Source: Brumimicrobium aurantiacum
GTDB taxonomy: Bacteria > Bacteroidota > Bacteroidia > Flavobacteriales_D > Crocinitomicaceae
Direction: 5' to 3'
NCBI RefSeq assembly: GCF_003402975.1
Contig: NZ_QURB01000003.1
Location: 333,577 to 397,576, forward strand
Length of the DNA: 64,000 nucleotides
Both the position numbers and the translations under genes were made by a program. The stretch's first letter is position 1; each line of letters begins with the position of its first letter. Below, piece by piece: positions 54,827-63,863 of the stretch. The notes below the pieces were generated by a model. That model saw nothing but the letters and a program-made list of their open reading frames with translations, ran no database searches and had not been told where the DNA came from.

Positions 54827-56137
54827 ATGAAAGTTGAGAATAATAAAAATACCATTCGTTTACCTGAAACAGAATTGCCCCGTATCGTTGTATTAGGAGG
54901 TGGGTTTGCAGGTTTGTCTTTAGCCAAGAAGTTTAAAAATCAAGATGTCCAGTTGGTTGTTCTTGATAAAAATAACTTTCATCAATTTCAGCCCTTATTG
55001 TATCAAGTTGCTACTTCTGGGATTGTGCCTGACAGTATTGCGTTTCCGTTTCGAAAACAATTTAAAACCTACAATAATGTCTACTTTAGAATGGCAAATG
55101 TGGAGCGCATTGATAAGGAAACGAAATGTGTGTACACAGACATTGGGATGGTGGCTTACGATTATTTAATCATTGCAACGGGAAGTGATACCAATTTCTT
55201 TGGTTTAGAAGATGTACAAATGCACAGTTTAGGTATGAAATCCATTCAAGAGGCATTAGATATTCGAAGTTTATTGCTTCAGCGATTTGAAAAGGCAGTT
55301 GTTACAGATGATGATGAATTAAGAAATGCACTTACCAATTTTGCAGTTGTTGGAGGAGGTCCAGCTGGGGTGGAGACAGTAGGTGCAATTGCCGAGTTTA
55401 AAAAATACATTTTACCGAAAGATTATCCTGATTTGGATACGTCGATTATGACGATTTATTTAATTGAATCTAATGAACGTTTATTGAGTGGTATGTCTGA
55501 TAAAGCTTCAAAAAACGCGATTAAATATCTTGAAGATTTGGGGGTGAAGGTACATCTCAAAACACGTGTAACTTCCTACGATGGAGAAAATATTAAAACG
55601 GCAGATGATCAGCATTTTAAAGCCAAAAGTATGATTTGGACAGCTGGTGTGAGGGGAAATGTTCCTGAAGGAATTGAGGAAGATAGTTTGGCCCGTGGAA
55701 ATCGACTTGTTGTCAATGAATATTCTGAAGTAAAAGGCTGTTCTGATGTTTATGCTATAGGAGATATTGCTTCGATGTCAACAAAAGATTACCCGAATGG
55801 ACACCCTATGGTTGCTCAAGTTGCCATTCAGCAAGGAGATCTTTTGGCGAAAAACATTTTGAATAAATGGAAAGGGAAGGAACTTGAAAAGTTTGTATAT
55901 AATGACAAAGGTTCGATGGCAACTGTTGGGAAGAAAAAAGCAGTTGCAGATATTGGTCGATTCAAGTTTGGTGGATACTTTGCATGGTTATTATGGTCTG
56001 TGGTTCATTTGATGTCAATTAGTGGATTCAAGAATAAGCTTTTCGTTGGAATCAACTGGATATGGAGTTACTTTACCTATGATAAAGGAAATAGATTGAT
56101 CATGAGGAGATATAAGAAATCAAAACGATTAGATTAA
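54827..56137 (+). CDS. ndh: Type II NADH dehydrogenase (NDH-2)
   Basis: 436-residue FAD/NAD(P)H oxidoreductase. GGGFAG at 24-29 binds FAD, LYQVATSGIVPDSIAFPFR follows near 58-76, and GGGPAG at 176-181 binds NADH. The C-terminal FAWLLWSVVHLMSISGFKNK with GINWIWSYFTYDKGNRL anchors it to the inner membrane. It passes electrons from NADH to quinone without proton pumping. The ATG at 54827 is preferred to a GTG 30 bases upstream because the family N-terminus fits. Confidence 0.88.
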   Translation: MKVENNKNTIRLPETELPRIVVLGGGFAGLSLAKKFKNQDVQLVVLDKNNFHQFQPLLYQVATSGIVPDSIAFPFRKQFKTYNNVYFRMANVERIDKETKCVYTDIGMVAYDYLIIATGSDTNFFGLEDVQMHSLGMKSIQEALDIRSLLLQRFEKAVVTDDDELRNALTNFAVVGGGPAGVETVGAIAEFKKYILPKDYPDLDTSIMTIYLIESNERLLSGMSDKASKNAIKYLEDLGVKVHLKTRVTSYDGENIKTADDQHFKAKSMIWTAGVRGNVPEGIEEDSLARGNRLVVNEYSEVKGCSDVYAIGDIASMSTKDYPNGHPMVAQVAIQQGDLLAKNILNKWKGKELEKFVYNDKGSMATVGKKKAVADIGRFKFGGYFAWLLWSVVHLMSISGFKNKLFVGINWIWSYFTYDKGNRLIMRRYKKSKRLD

Positions 56138-56147
56138 GCACAAAAAA

Positions 56148-56174
56148 AAGGATAACTCAATAAGAGCTATCCTT
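56148..56174. terminator. Bidirectional terminator
   Basis: AAGGATA...CTC / GAG...TATCCTT hairpin with an A run on the left, between the convergent NDH-2 and ABC-F genes. Confidence 0.65.
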
Positions 56175-56204
56175 AATATTTATTGTGGAGCATTGAGCTT
56201 TCTA

Positions 56205-57860
<1,656 letters not shown>

Positions 57861-57928
57861 CATTTAAAAAATTCATTTCCACACTTTGCATTTGGAAATG
57901 AGATTATTGGGCTTGTCGTTAAACAATT

Positions 57929-59440
57929 TTATTCATCGTCAAGGTTTGCACGTAATTTCTGACGCAATTGACGGTTATATGTTTCCATTAAATACTTGAA
58001 GTAATTTCGAGTACTCTTGGCAATACATTTAGTATATTGTTTTAATCTGTTTTCTATGTGTTCTTGAAGTGCTTCTTGCATTTCTAATCCATCATAAAAG
58101 TCCTCTGCTTTATTATAAATGGCTTGGAAATGGTTTTCAACAGAATCTTCAACGGCTTGTTTTCCTTTAATTCCTCTGTCGATGTAATCTTCATAAACTT
58201 CTTTCATTTTGAACTTATCCAAAACTTCAGTGTCTACTTTTTCTCGAATATGTTTTGGTAGCCTGTAAGCCGCCTCAAACATGATATCTTCTTGTTCTGT
58301 TAGTCGAGCTTCGAGGAATCTGTCTGGGAATTTAAAAGCATCATTCCAATTGATGTAGTCTTGCCATAGTCCGAATCGACGTACGTTATTCCCTAAATCA
58401 ATTAATTTGAAAATATCTTTATTCGGAAGCTTTCTTGATCCACGACCAATCATCTGATGATATAAAGTCAACGATCGTGTTGCTCTATTTAAGATAATTG
58501 TTTCTACCGTTGGTTCATCAAATCCAGTAGTTAAAATTCCTACAGAAGTTAAGATGGCATTTGGCGTTTCCTTAAACCATTTCAAAATATCCTTTCTGTC
58601 TTTATCTGAGAATGTACTGTCGAGGTGACGAATTTTATATCCTCTTTTAAGGAAAGTTTCTTGAACACGGATACTTGTTTCAATACCAGAGTTGAAAATC
58701 AAAGTTTTGGAATTTACCGCAACTTCTTCATAAGCAAAAAGTAATTTTTCTTGCATGAAGTAATTCCCATAGACTTGTTCAGAACTACTTACCGTAAAGT
58801 CTCCATTTGATCCAATTTTTAATCCATGAAGGTTTACATCGTATGTAAATGTTTCTGCGTTGGCAAGGTAACCACTTTCAATTAAGGAAGAAATGCTTTC
58901 ACCAACTTTTAATTTATCATAATGATCATTTAAAGGAAGCGCTTTATTTGAACTTAAAGGTGTTGCAGTAACTCCTAGAATATTGGCTTGTAAATAGTAT
59001 TGGAATATTTTTCTAAAACTATTATAGTGTGCCTCATCGACAATCACCAATCCAACATCTTTAATGAAATTTTCATCATCTTGTAGACGGTTGTTCAAGG
59101 TTTCAACCATTGCAATAAAGCAATTGTATTCATCTTGGTCATCTAAAGTTTTTACTTCACTATTGATGATTTTGTTGTTAATACCAATGGCTTTTAATTG
59201 TTTAGCTGTTTGCACAGACAACTCAATTCGGTGAGTGAGTATCAATACTTTCTTTTTCCAAGTTTCAATGTAATTTTTCGTTATTTCAGAGAAAATTACT
59301 GTTTTTCCACCTCCTGTTGGAAGTTGGAAAAGTAGGTTGAAATCTGTTCCATTTTCTTTTAGTTCCGCAATTATCTGATCCACTGTTCTTTGTTGGAACG
59401 GATAAAGTGTTTTTGGTTCAAAAAGGGCTTCGTCTATCAT
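57929..59440 (-). CDS. DEAD/DEAH-box helicase (ResIII-type)
   Basis: 503-residue superfamily 2 helicase: motif I LPTGGGKT at 40-47, II DEAH at 135-138, III GVTATP at 156-161, and VI QMIGRGSR near 330. The N-terminal PFQQRTVDQIIAEL is a Q-like motif. This resembles the single-chain restriction-type and RadD/YejH-like helicases. There is no nuclease or methylase gene next to it, so it is more likely a stand-alone DNA repair/RNA helicase than a restriction subunit. ATG start and TATTTTTG promoter box. Confidence 0.85.
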   Translation of the reverse strand: MIDEALFEPKTLYPFQQRTVDQIIAELKENGTDFNLLFQLPTGGGKTVIFSEITKNYIETWKKKVLILTHRIELSVQTAKQLKAIGINNKIINSEVKTLDDQDEYNCFIAMVETLNNRLQDDENFIKDVGLVIVDEAHYNSFRKIFQYYLQANILGVTATPLSSNKALPLNDHYDKLKVGESISSLIESGYLANAETFTYDVNLHGLKIGSNGDFTVSSSEQVYGNYFMQEKLLFAYEEVAVNSKTLIFNSGIETSIRVQETFLKRGYKIRHLDSTFSDKDRKDILKWFKETPNAILTSVGILTTGFDEPTVETIILNRATRSLTLYHQMIGRGSRKLPNKDIFKLIDLGNNVRRFGLWQDYINWNDAFKFPDRFLEARLTEQEDIMFEAAYRLPKHIREKVDTEVLDKFKMKEVYEDYIDRGIKGKQAVEDSVENHFQAIYNKAEDFYDGLEMQEALQEHIENRLKQYTKCIAKSTRNYFKYLMETYNRQLRQKLRANLDDE

Positions 59441-59467
59441 ATGTTGAATATCTCAAAAATTGGGGTA

Positions 59468-59475
59468 CAAAAATA
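59468..59475 (-). promoter_or_regulatory. -7 promoter box for the helicase gene
   Basis: TATTTTTG on the minus strand, 28 bases before the ATG. Confidence 0.55.
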
Positions 59476-59552
59476 CGCCCTTTTTCGAGAACAAAAAAAT
59501 AATACGCTATATTTTACTGTTTAATTGGATATTTGCGGATTTAAGCCAAAAA

Positions 59553-59579
59553 AAAGGCAGCTCATAGTGAACTGCCTTT
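59553..59579 (-). terminator. Terminator after trxB
   Basis: AAAGGCAG / CTGCCTTT stem with an 11-base loop; on the minus strand it is followed by a run of eight or more T. Confidence 0.82.
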
Positions 59580-59606
59580 GATCTCTTATATAAGTATGTT
59601 TTATGC

Positions 59607-60557
59607 TTAACCTTCTAACGCTGCAAGGTAACGCTCTGCATCTAAAGCTGCCATACATCCTGTTCCAGCTGCTGTTACTGCTTGTCTGTAAACATTGTCC
59701 GCTGCATCTCCTGCAACAAAAACTCCTTTTACATTTGTTAATGAAGTACCTGGTTTTTCATATTTTACATAACCTGTTTCATCAAGGTTGATGTATTCTT
59801 TGAAAATGTCAGTATTTGGTTTGTGTCCAATCGCCACGAAGAATCCAGTACAAGGAATTTCTTTCGTTTCTTTTGTTTTGTTGTTGATTACGCGAACACC
59901 TGTAACACCCATATCATCACCTAAAACCTCTTCAGTTTCAGTATTCACTAATATCTCGATGTTTTCTGTATTTCTTACACGGTCTTCCATAATTCTAGAA
60001 GCACGGAATTCGTCACGACGAACCAACATTGTCACTTTCGAACATAATTTTGAAAGGTAATGTGCTTCTTCACATGCTGTATCTCCAGCACCAACAATTA
60101 CAGTTTCTTGGTTTTTATAGAAAAATCCATCACAAACTGCACAAGCAGAAACTCCACCACCCATTTTTAGGTATTTTTGTTCTGATTCTAATCCTAAATA
60201 CATTGCTGAAGCACCTGTAGAAATGATTACTGTTTTTGCATGAATTTCTGTTCCATCATCTGCCCAACATTTGTGAACATCTCCTGAAAAATCAACCTTC
60301 TTAATGAAGCCTGGACGAACTTTTGTATTAAATCGTTCCGCTTGAGCTTTCAATTGATTCATCATGTCTGGTCCTGTAACTCCTTCTGGATAGCCAGGGA
60401 AGTTTTCAACTTCGTTTGTCGTTGTTAATTGTCCTCCAGGTTGTAATCCTTCATACATAATTGGTTCCATATCTGCACGTGCAGCATAAATTGCAGCTGT
60501 ATAACCAGCAGGTCCTGAACCTATAATTAAACAGTTTGTATTTTCTATTTTACTCAT
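59607..60557 (-). CDS. trxB: Thioredoxin-disulfide reductase
   Basis: 316-residue flavoenzyme that reduces thioredoxin with NADPH. GSGPAG at 13-18 binds FAD, the redox cysteines are Cys139 and Cys142 (CAVC), GAGDTA at 156-161 binds NADPH, and the C-terminal FVAGDAADNVYRQAVTAAGTG is the second FAD motif. It is followed by a strong terminator, and a TAAATTTG box lies upstream, so it is monocistronic. Confidence 0.96.
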   Translation of the reverse strand: MSKIENTNCLIIGSGPAGYTAAIYAARADMEPIMYEGLQPGGQLTTTNEVENFPGYPEGVTGPDMMNQLKAQAERFNTKVRPGFIKKVDFSGDVHKCWADDGTEIHAKTVIISTGASAMYLGLESEQKYLKMGGGVSACAVCDGFFYKNQETVIVGAGDTACEEAHYLSKLCSKVTMLVRRDEFRASRIMEDRVRNTENIEILVNTETEEVLGDDMGVTGVRVINNKTKETKEIPCTGFFVAIGHKPNTDIFKEYINLDETGYVKYEKPGTSLTNVKGVFVAGDAADNVYRQAVTAAGTGCMAALDAERYLAALEG

Positions 60558-60580
60558 TTCTTTGTCAAATTTTAGATTGT

Positions 60581-60588
60581 CAAATTTA
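60581..60588 (-). promoter_or_regulatory. -7 promoter box for trxB
   Basis: TAAATTTG on the minus strand, 23 bases before the ATG. Confidence 0.5.
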
Positions 60589-60644
60589 ATAAATTTTTCG
60601 TTTTAAATTTGTATCAAATGTCTCCTTTAAATTGTAAGGCTAGT

Positions 60645-61364
60645 TTAATTTGTTTTTGATGAATTACCGATTAAATCATTTAAACGTTCCAATTCTTGTT
60701 GGGTAAGATAACGCCATTCTCCAACAGGAGTGTCAAGGCGGATGTTCATTATTCTTACACGTTTTAAGGCTGTTACTTCATAATCGAAATATTCACACAT
60801 TCTACGTATTTGCCTGTTCAAGCCTTGTGTTAGAATGATTTTAAACATTCTTTTATTCAATTGTTCAACAAAACATTTATTGGTTATGGTATCTAAAATA
60901 GGAACTCCATTTCCCATTTTATCAATAAATTCTTGTGTAATTGGTCGGTCAACGGTAACAATATATTCTTTCTCATGATTGTTGTTGGCACGTAAAATCT
61001 TGTTTACGATATCTCCGTCATTGGTCAATAAAATCAATCCTTCACTGGGTTTGTCTAATCGACCAATTGGAAAAATTCGTTCTGGATAATTCATGAAATC
61101 GATGATGTTGTCTGGCTCTACACGCGTATCTGTTGTACACACGATTCCAACAGGTTTGTTTAAGGCAATGTAAATGTTTTCTTTGTCTTTGTTGTCAACA
61201 TTTTTCCCATCCACAGCGACCACATCACCGGGCTGTACTTTTGTCCCCATTTCCGGAACAGTTCCATTAATTGTTACTCTATTTTGTTCAATTAACTTAT
61301 CAGCAGCTCTTCTTGAACAATAACCAGCTTCACTTAAATATTTATTGATGCGCGTTTCTTTCAT
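60645..61364 (-). CDS. rluF: 23S rRNA pseudouridine synthase RluF
   Basis: 239 residues. N-terminal S4 RNA-binding domain ([20 protein letters not shown], about 5-50) followed by the RsuA/RluB/E/F catalytic domain with GRLDKPSEG at 101-109 (catalytic Asp104) and [17 protein letters not shown] later. The MCEYF block and lengths match RluF, which makes pseudouridine 2604 in 23S rRNA. A TATCTTTG promoter box lies five bases before the ATG. Confidence 0.9.
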   Translation of the reverse strand: MKETRINKYLSEAGYCSRRAADKLIEQNRVTINGTVPEMGTKVQPGDVVAVDGKNVDNKDKENIYIALNKPVGIVCTTDTRVEPDNIIDFMNYPERIFPIGRLDKPSEGLILLTNDGDIVNKILRANNNHEKEYIVTVDRPITQEFIDKMGNGVPILDTITNKCFVEQLNKRMFKIILTQGLNRQIRRMCEYFDYEVTALKRVRIMNIRLDTPVGEWRYLTQQELERLNDLIGNSSKTN

Positions 61365-61368
61365 ATTG

Positions 61369-61376
61369 CAAAGATA
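61369..61376 (-). promoter_or_regulatory. -7 promoter box for rluF
   Basis: TATCTTTG on the minus strand, ending four bases before the ATG; a nearly leaderless arrangement. Confidence 0.6.
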
Positions 61377-61433
61377 TGAATTAGAAGTAAATCTACTTGC
61401 TGTTTTTAGAAAGAGAAAAGGGGAGAGGTGGGC

Positions 61434-61862
61434 TTATTTGAGATTGATTTTATGATACACTCCGTCAGCACCGTTTTTGCCTAAAAGTATTTTGTGCTCG
61501 CCATCAAAAGTTGCTTTGAATTGGTCGGTAGTATTTTGTCCATAAGCAGAAAATAAAGGAGCAGCAATTCTTCTTTCACTGATAGTAAACTCATAGTTAG
61601 AGCTTCGCTTGATATTTTTGACGAATTGATCTCCTTCTTCCATAAAAAGCTGAACATATTTGTTGTCATTCAATTGAATGATTTCACCATACAGTTCTCC
61701 GTTATCTTTCTTTTTAATTTCAAACTGTATTTTATCCGTGATTCCACTTCTGTTTAAGCGCCATTGACCCAAAAATTGATCTTTATCTATTTTATTCATC
61801 TTCGATGTCTCGCAACTCATTAAAGTGGCTACGATAATAAATAAGGAAAGTATATTTTTCAT
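61434..61862 (-). CDS. Hypothetical lipoprotein
   Basis: 142-residue predicted lipoprotein: MKNILSLFIIVATLMSCETS with lipobox LMSC and Cys17. The mature part (FLGQWRLNRSGITDKIQFEI ... EHKILLGKNGADGVYHKINL) looks like a small lipocalin- or META-like beta-barrel. An in-frame TTG four codons upstream is unnecessary, so the ATG at 61862 is chosen. No family assigned. Just upstream (minus strand) lies a truncated methyltransferase remnant. Confidence 0.72.
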   Translation of the reverse strand: MKNILSLFIIVATLMSCETSKMNKIDKDQFLGQWRLNRSGITDKIQFEIKKKDNGELYGEIIQLNDNKYVQLFMEEGDQFVKNIKRSSNYEFTISERRIAAPLFSAYGQNTTDQFKATFDGEHKILLGKNGADGVYHKINLK

Positions 61863-61934
61863 TGGATATTTCAATTGCGTTAGTCTATTGTAATCAAGGG
61901 TGATTGATGGTGAGACAAATATATTAAGATTTAT

Positions 61935-62147
61935 TTAGCCTTTAATTAATGTTACAATAGAATATTTCCTTTCTACTTCATCTCCTGCTTTACTCATCAC
62001 CAAATCTGATAATTGATGGGATGACTCCATTTTTAGATTGGATTTAGCAATTAGTTTTTCAATTTCCTTTAACTCATACAATTTAAATCGATCACCAACA
62101 AATGGAAGAGGTCCCCCAAAAAACTGGAGAAAAACCTTAAGTATCAT
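61935..62147 (-). pseudogene. Truncated methyltransferase remnant (C-terminal part)
   Basis: 70 residues ending RKYSIVTLIKG. The order FVGDRFKLYELKEIEKLIAKSN... then KYSIVTLIKG resembles the C-terminal part of class I SAM-dependent methyltransferases, but the SAM-binding Rossmann part with its Gly-rich motif is missing and no upstream sequence continues it in any frame. It is probably a broken gene left at the boundary of an accessory segment. Confidence in the family is moderate because the fragment is short. Confidence 0.45.
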
Positions 62148-62559
62148 TAAATCAATAATATAAATAAAACGACATGTACGTAATGGAGAAGTAATGTCTT
62201 AGAATCAGTGAAATCGACATCAGACTGGTGAAAGCCCTTATAAATGGGCGGTCATTGTGATAGTGAATGATAATCAACCAGTGTAAATGAGAAATGCACG
62301 CACACTTTCGAGTCTGCAACCCCCCAAAATCATCTTTCAAAAATAAGGTATTAAACCGCTTTCCCCATACGTTCGGCAAGCTCAGTACAGGTAGGGAAAT
62401 CCTGATCCGTCAACATGGTGTTATTCATTTCTTGATTGTTTTTTAAAGGAATTCATGAGAACTTCGTTGTTCAGCGTTGGCCAACTTAGCGAAGCGATCT
62501 CACAACCGAAGGGCGTAATCGGCACGCCGAAGACTTAGTTATTGGCAACAGGCTTTTTT
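62148..62559. other. Gene-free boundary segment
   Basis: 412 bases between the methyltransferase remnant and the SDR cassette. Contains TTCGGCAAGCTCAGTACAGG near 62373-62392, a widely occurring Bacteroidota intergenic phrase, and the left boundary hairpin (62476-62549). Weak minus-strand open frames in this stretch look like chance translations. Confidence 0.65.
62476..62553. repeat. Left boundary hairpin of the accessory cassette
   Basis: Arms GTTGGCCAACTTAG (62476-62489) and CTTAGTTATTGGCAAC (62534-62549) are imperfectly complementary, enclosing an internal GGCGT/ACGCC hairpin (62511-62527). The outer edge TTGGCAACAGGC (62542-62553) is the inverse of GCTTGTTGCCAA at 63864-63875 at the other side of the cassette (11 of 12 matching). 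Confidence 0.6.
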
Positions 62560-63162
62560 TTAGTCGTAGATTCTAATTATTTCACCATTTCCTTTTCCGT
62601 TTACACTTCTTACATATCCGTTAATTACTTTTTTCATTGGTATCGGATTGTGCCCTGGGAAATATTCTTTGTATTTTTCATAAGCATCTTCCACCATTCC
62701 AGAAGAAACAACATTTACTCTAATTCCGTTTTCAATTTCAAGCGCAACAGCTTGCACAAAACTATGAATTCCGCCATTTACCATTGATGCACTTGTTGTT
62801 TTTACTACAGGGTCATCTGCTAAAATTCCTGTGGATAAAGTAATTGAACCATTTGAATTTAAATAATTCTGTCCGATTCGTACAAGATTAACTTGTCCCA
62901 TTAATTTACTTTTCAGTCCGATATAATAATCGTCTTCAGAAAGCTTATTGAAATCGTCCCATTTTGCTTCTCCAGCGATACAAATTATAGCGTCTACTTT
63001 TCCAATCTTTTCAAACATTGACTTTATCGAACTACTATCAGCAATATCAACAGTGACGTCTCCATTGGTTCGTCCAGCGATTAAAATTTCGTTCTTTTCA
63101 TTAAAATGTGAAACAACAGTTTTTCCTATTGTTCCATTTCCTCCAATTATTAAAATTTTCAT
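62560..63162 (-). CDS. Atypical short-chain dehydrogenase without Y-x-x-x-K
   Basis: 200 residues. The NAD(P)-binding GGNGTIGKTV starts at residue 7 and IICIAG near 59-64 corresponds to the NNAG motif. Where active SDRs have Tyr-x3-Lys the sequence is TTSASMVNGGIHSF (122-135), so the catalytic pair is missing. Similar shortened SDRs (about 200 residues, with a Asn-Gly in this place) form a recognised but uncharacterised subgroup. It is last in an operon behind an ArsR-like regulator and a small membrane protein, ten bases after the latter. Confidence 0.82.
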   Translation of the reverse strand: MKILIIGGNGTIGKTVVSHFNEKNEILIAGRTNGDVTVDIADSSSIKSMFEKIGKVDAIICIAGEAKWDDFNKLSEDDYYIGLKSKLMGQVNLVRIGQNYLNSNGSITLSTGILADDPVVKTTSASMVNGGIHSFVQAVALEIENGIRVNVVSSGMVEDAYEKYKEYFPGHNPIPMKKVINGYVRSVNGKGNGEIIRIYD

Positions 63163-63172
63163 TGTTTTAATT

Positions 63173-63442
63173 TTAAGTTAAACATTTAGTCTTGTTGCAT
63201 TTCTCTTTTTTATTTCTTGACTTATATATCGTTAAAGTTGCAATGACGCTCCAAAGTAAATTAGTTACAAATGGTGGGATTGCATTATAGTAATAACAGT
63301 TTATGGCTATTAAAAGACCTCCGAGTAAGTTTAAATACTTACCATAATCTAAATACTTTTTATTTTCAATCAGGGTTAGGGCATAGGCAAGGATTATTAA
63401 TCCTGAACCAGACCAACCTAAAATGTCAATTAATAATTTCAT
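63173..63442 (-). CDS. Small membrane protein, CBU_0592-like
   Basis: 89 residues with three predicted membrane helices: LLIDILGWSGSGLIILAYAL (3-22), YLNLLGGLLIAINCYYY (36-52) and FVTNLLWSVIATLTIYK (58-74). The layout and the GWxGxxxILxAY opening resemble the CBU_0592-type membrane family of unknown function. A 20-base sequence like the operator of the regulator gene lies just upstream (63451-63470). The ATG start is clear; the C-terminus is Lys/Cys-rich (KKEKCNKTKCLT). Confidence 0.75.
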   Translation of the reverse strand: MKLLIDILGWSGSGLIILAYALTLIENKKYLDYGKYLNLLGGLLIAINCYYYNAIPPFVTNLLWSVIATLTIYKSRNKKEKCNKTKCLT

Positions 63443-63450
63443 AGTTTGTT

Positions 63451-63470
63451 ATATTGCGAAATATCGATAT
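63451..63470. promoter_or_regulatory. Putative ArsR-type operator O2
   Basis: ATATTGCGAAATATCGATAT, an imperfect inverted repeat (ATATCG/CGATAT type) between the regulator and membrane-protein genes. It matches the sequence at 63799-63818 in 17 of 20 positions. Confidence 0.55.
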
Positions 63471-63486
63471 GTGATTGCAAATTTTT

Positions 63487-63789
63487 TTATGTTAAAAAAT
63501 CAGTAAACTCCTTAATTGTCTTTTCATTCCTTTTTAAGTAAGACCATTTTCCGTGTCTTGTTGATATTAAAAGTCCGCACTTTTCCATATTAGTTAGATA
63601 AGTTGAAATTGTTGATTGTGATAATCCTGCTTTTTCTTGAATATAAGTAACGCAAACACCATCATTAAAATGTTTTAAGGTCTCGTGTGGTGGGAAATGT
63701 CTCTCTGGTTCTTTCAGCCATTCCATAATCTGAAACCTTGTTTGATTAGATAAACATTTTCCTATTTCTGTTGCTGTTTTCAAATTCAT
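63487..63789 (-). CDS. ArsR-family winged-helix regulator
   Basis: 100 residues. MNLKTATEIGKCLSNQTRFQ opens the family-typical first helix; CVTYIQEKAGLSQSTISTYLTNMEKCGLL spans the helix-turn-helix (about 43-72) and ISTRHGKWSYLKRN the wing. An upstream in-frame Met would add 34 residues absent from relatives, so ATG 63789 is chosen. There is no CxC metal site. It likely represses its own operon and responds to an unknown signal. The promoter TATGTTTG is directly in front and overlaps a putative operator. Confidence 0.85.
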   Translation of the reverse strand: MNLKTATEIGKCLSNQTRFQIMEWLKEPERHFPPHETLKHFNDGVCVTYIQEKAGLSQSTISTYLTNMEKCGLLISTRHGKWSYLKRNEKTIKEFTDFLT

Positions 63790-63793
63790 ACTG

Positions 63794-63801
63794 CAAACAT
63801 A
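63794..63801 (-). promoter_or_regulatory. -7 promoter box for the ArsR-like operon
   Basis: TATGTTTG on the minus strand, ending four bases before the regulator ATG. It overlaps the putative operator O1. Confidence 0.6.
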
Positions 63802-63818
63802 TTGATAAATCTCGATAT
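63799..63818. promoter_or_regulatory. Putative ArsR-type operator O1
   Basis: ATATTGATAAATCTCGATAT covers the upstream edge of the regulator's -7 box, an ideal repressor position. It is the second member of the operator pair. Confidence 0.55.
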
Positions 63819-63863
63819 ATAAAAGTGAATGCGCGTTTTTGTTTGAAGTTCGATGTGTTTTTA

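Noticed and set aside
57929..59440. Restriction enzyme R subunit
   Set aside because: It has helicase motifs but no nuclease domain and no methylase or specificity gene nearby.
62152..62379. 75-residue open frame on the minus strand
   Set aside because: It covers gene-free boundary sequence, has no recognisable domain and no promoter, and the phrase GCTTGCCGAACGTATG in it is a common intergenic repeat. Kept as non-coding with moderate certainty.
62390..62440. Short minus-strand peptide starting MNNTMLTDQDFPTC
   Set aside because: Only about 25 codons before a stop, overlapping repeat sequence; there is no support for translation.
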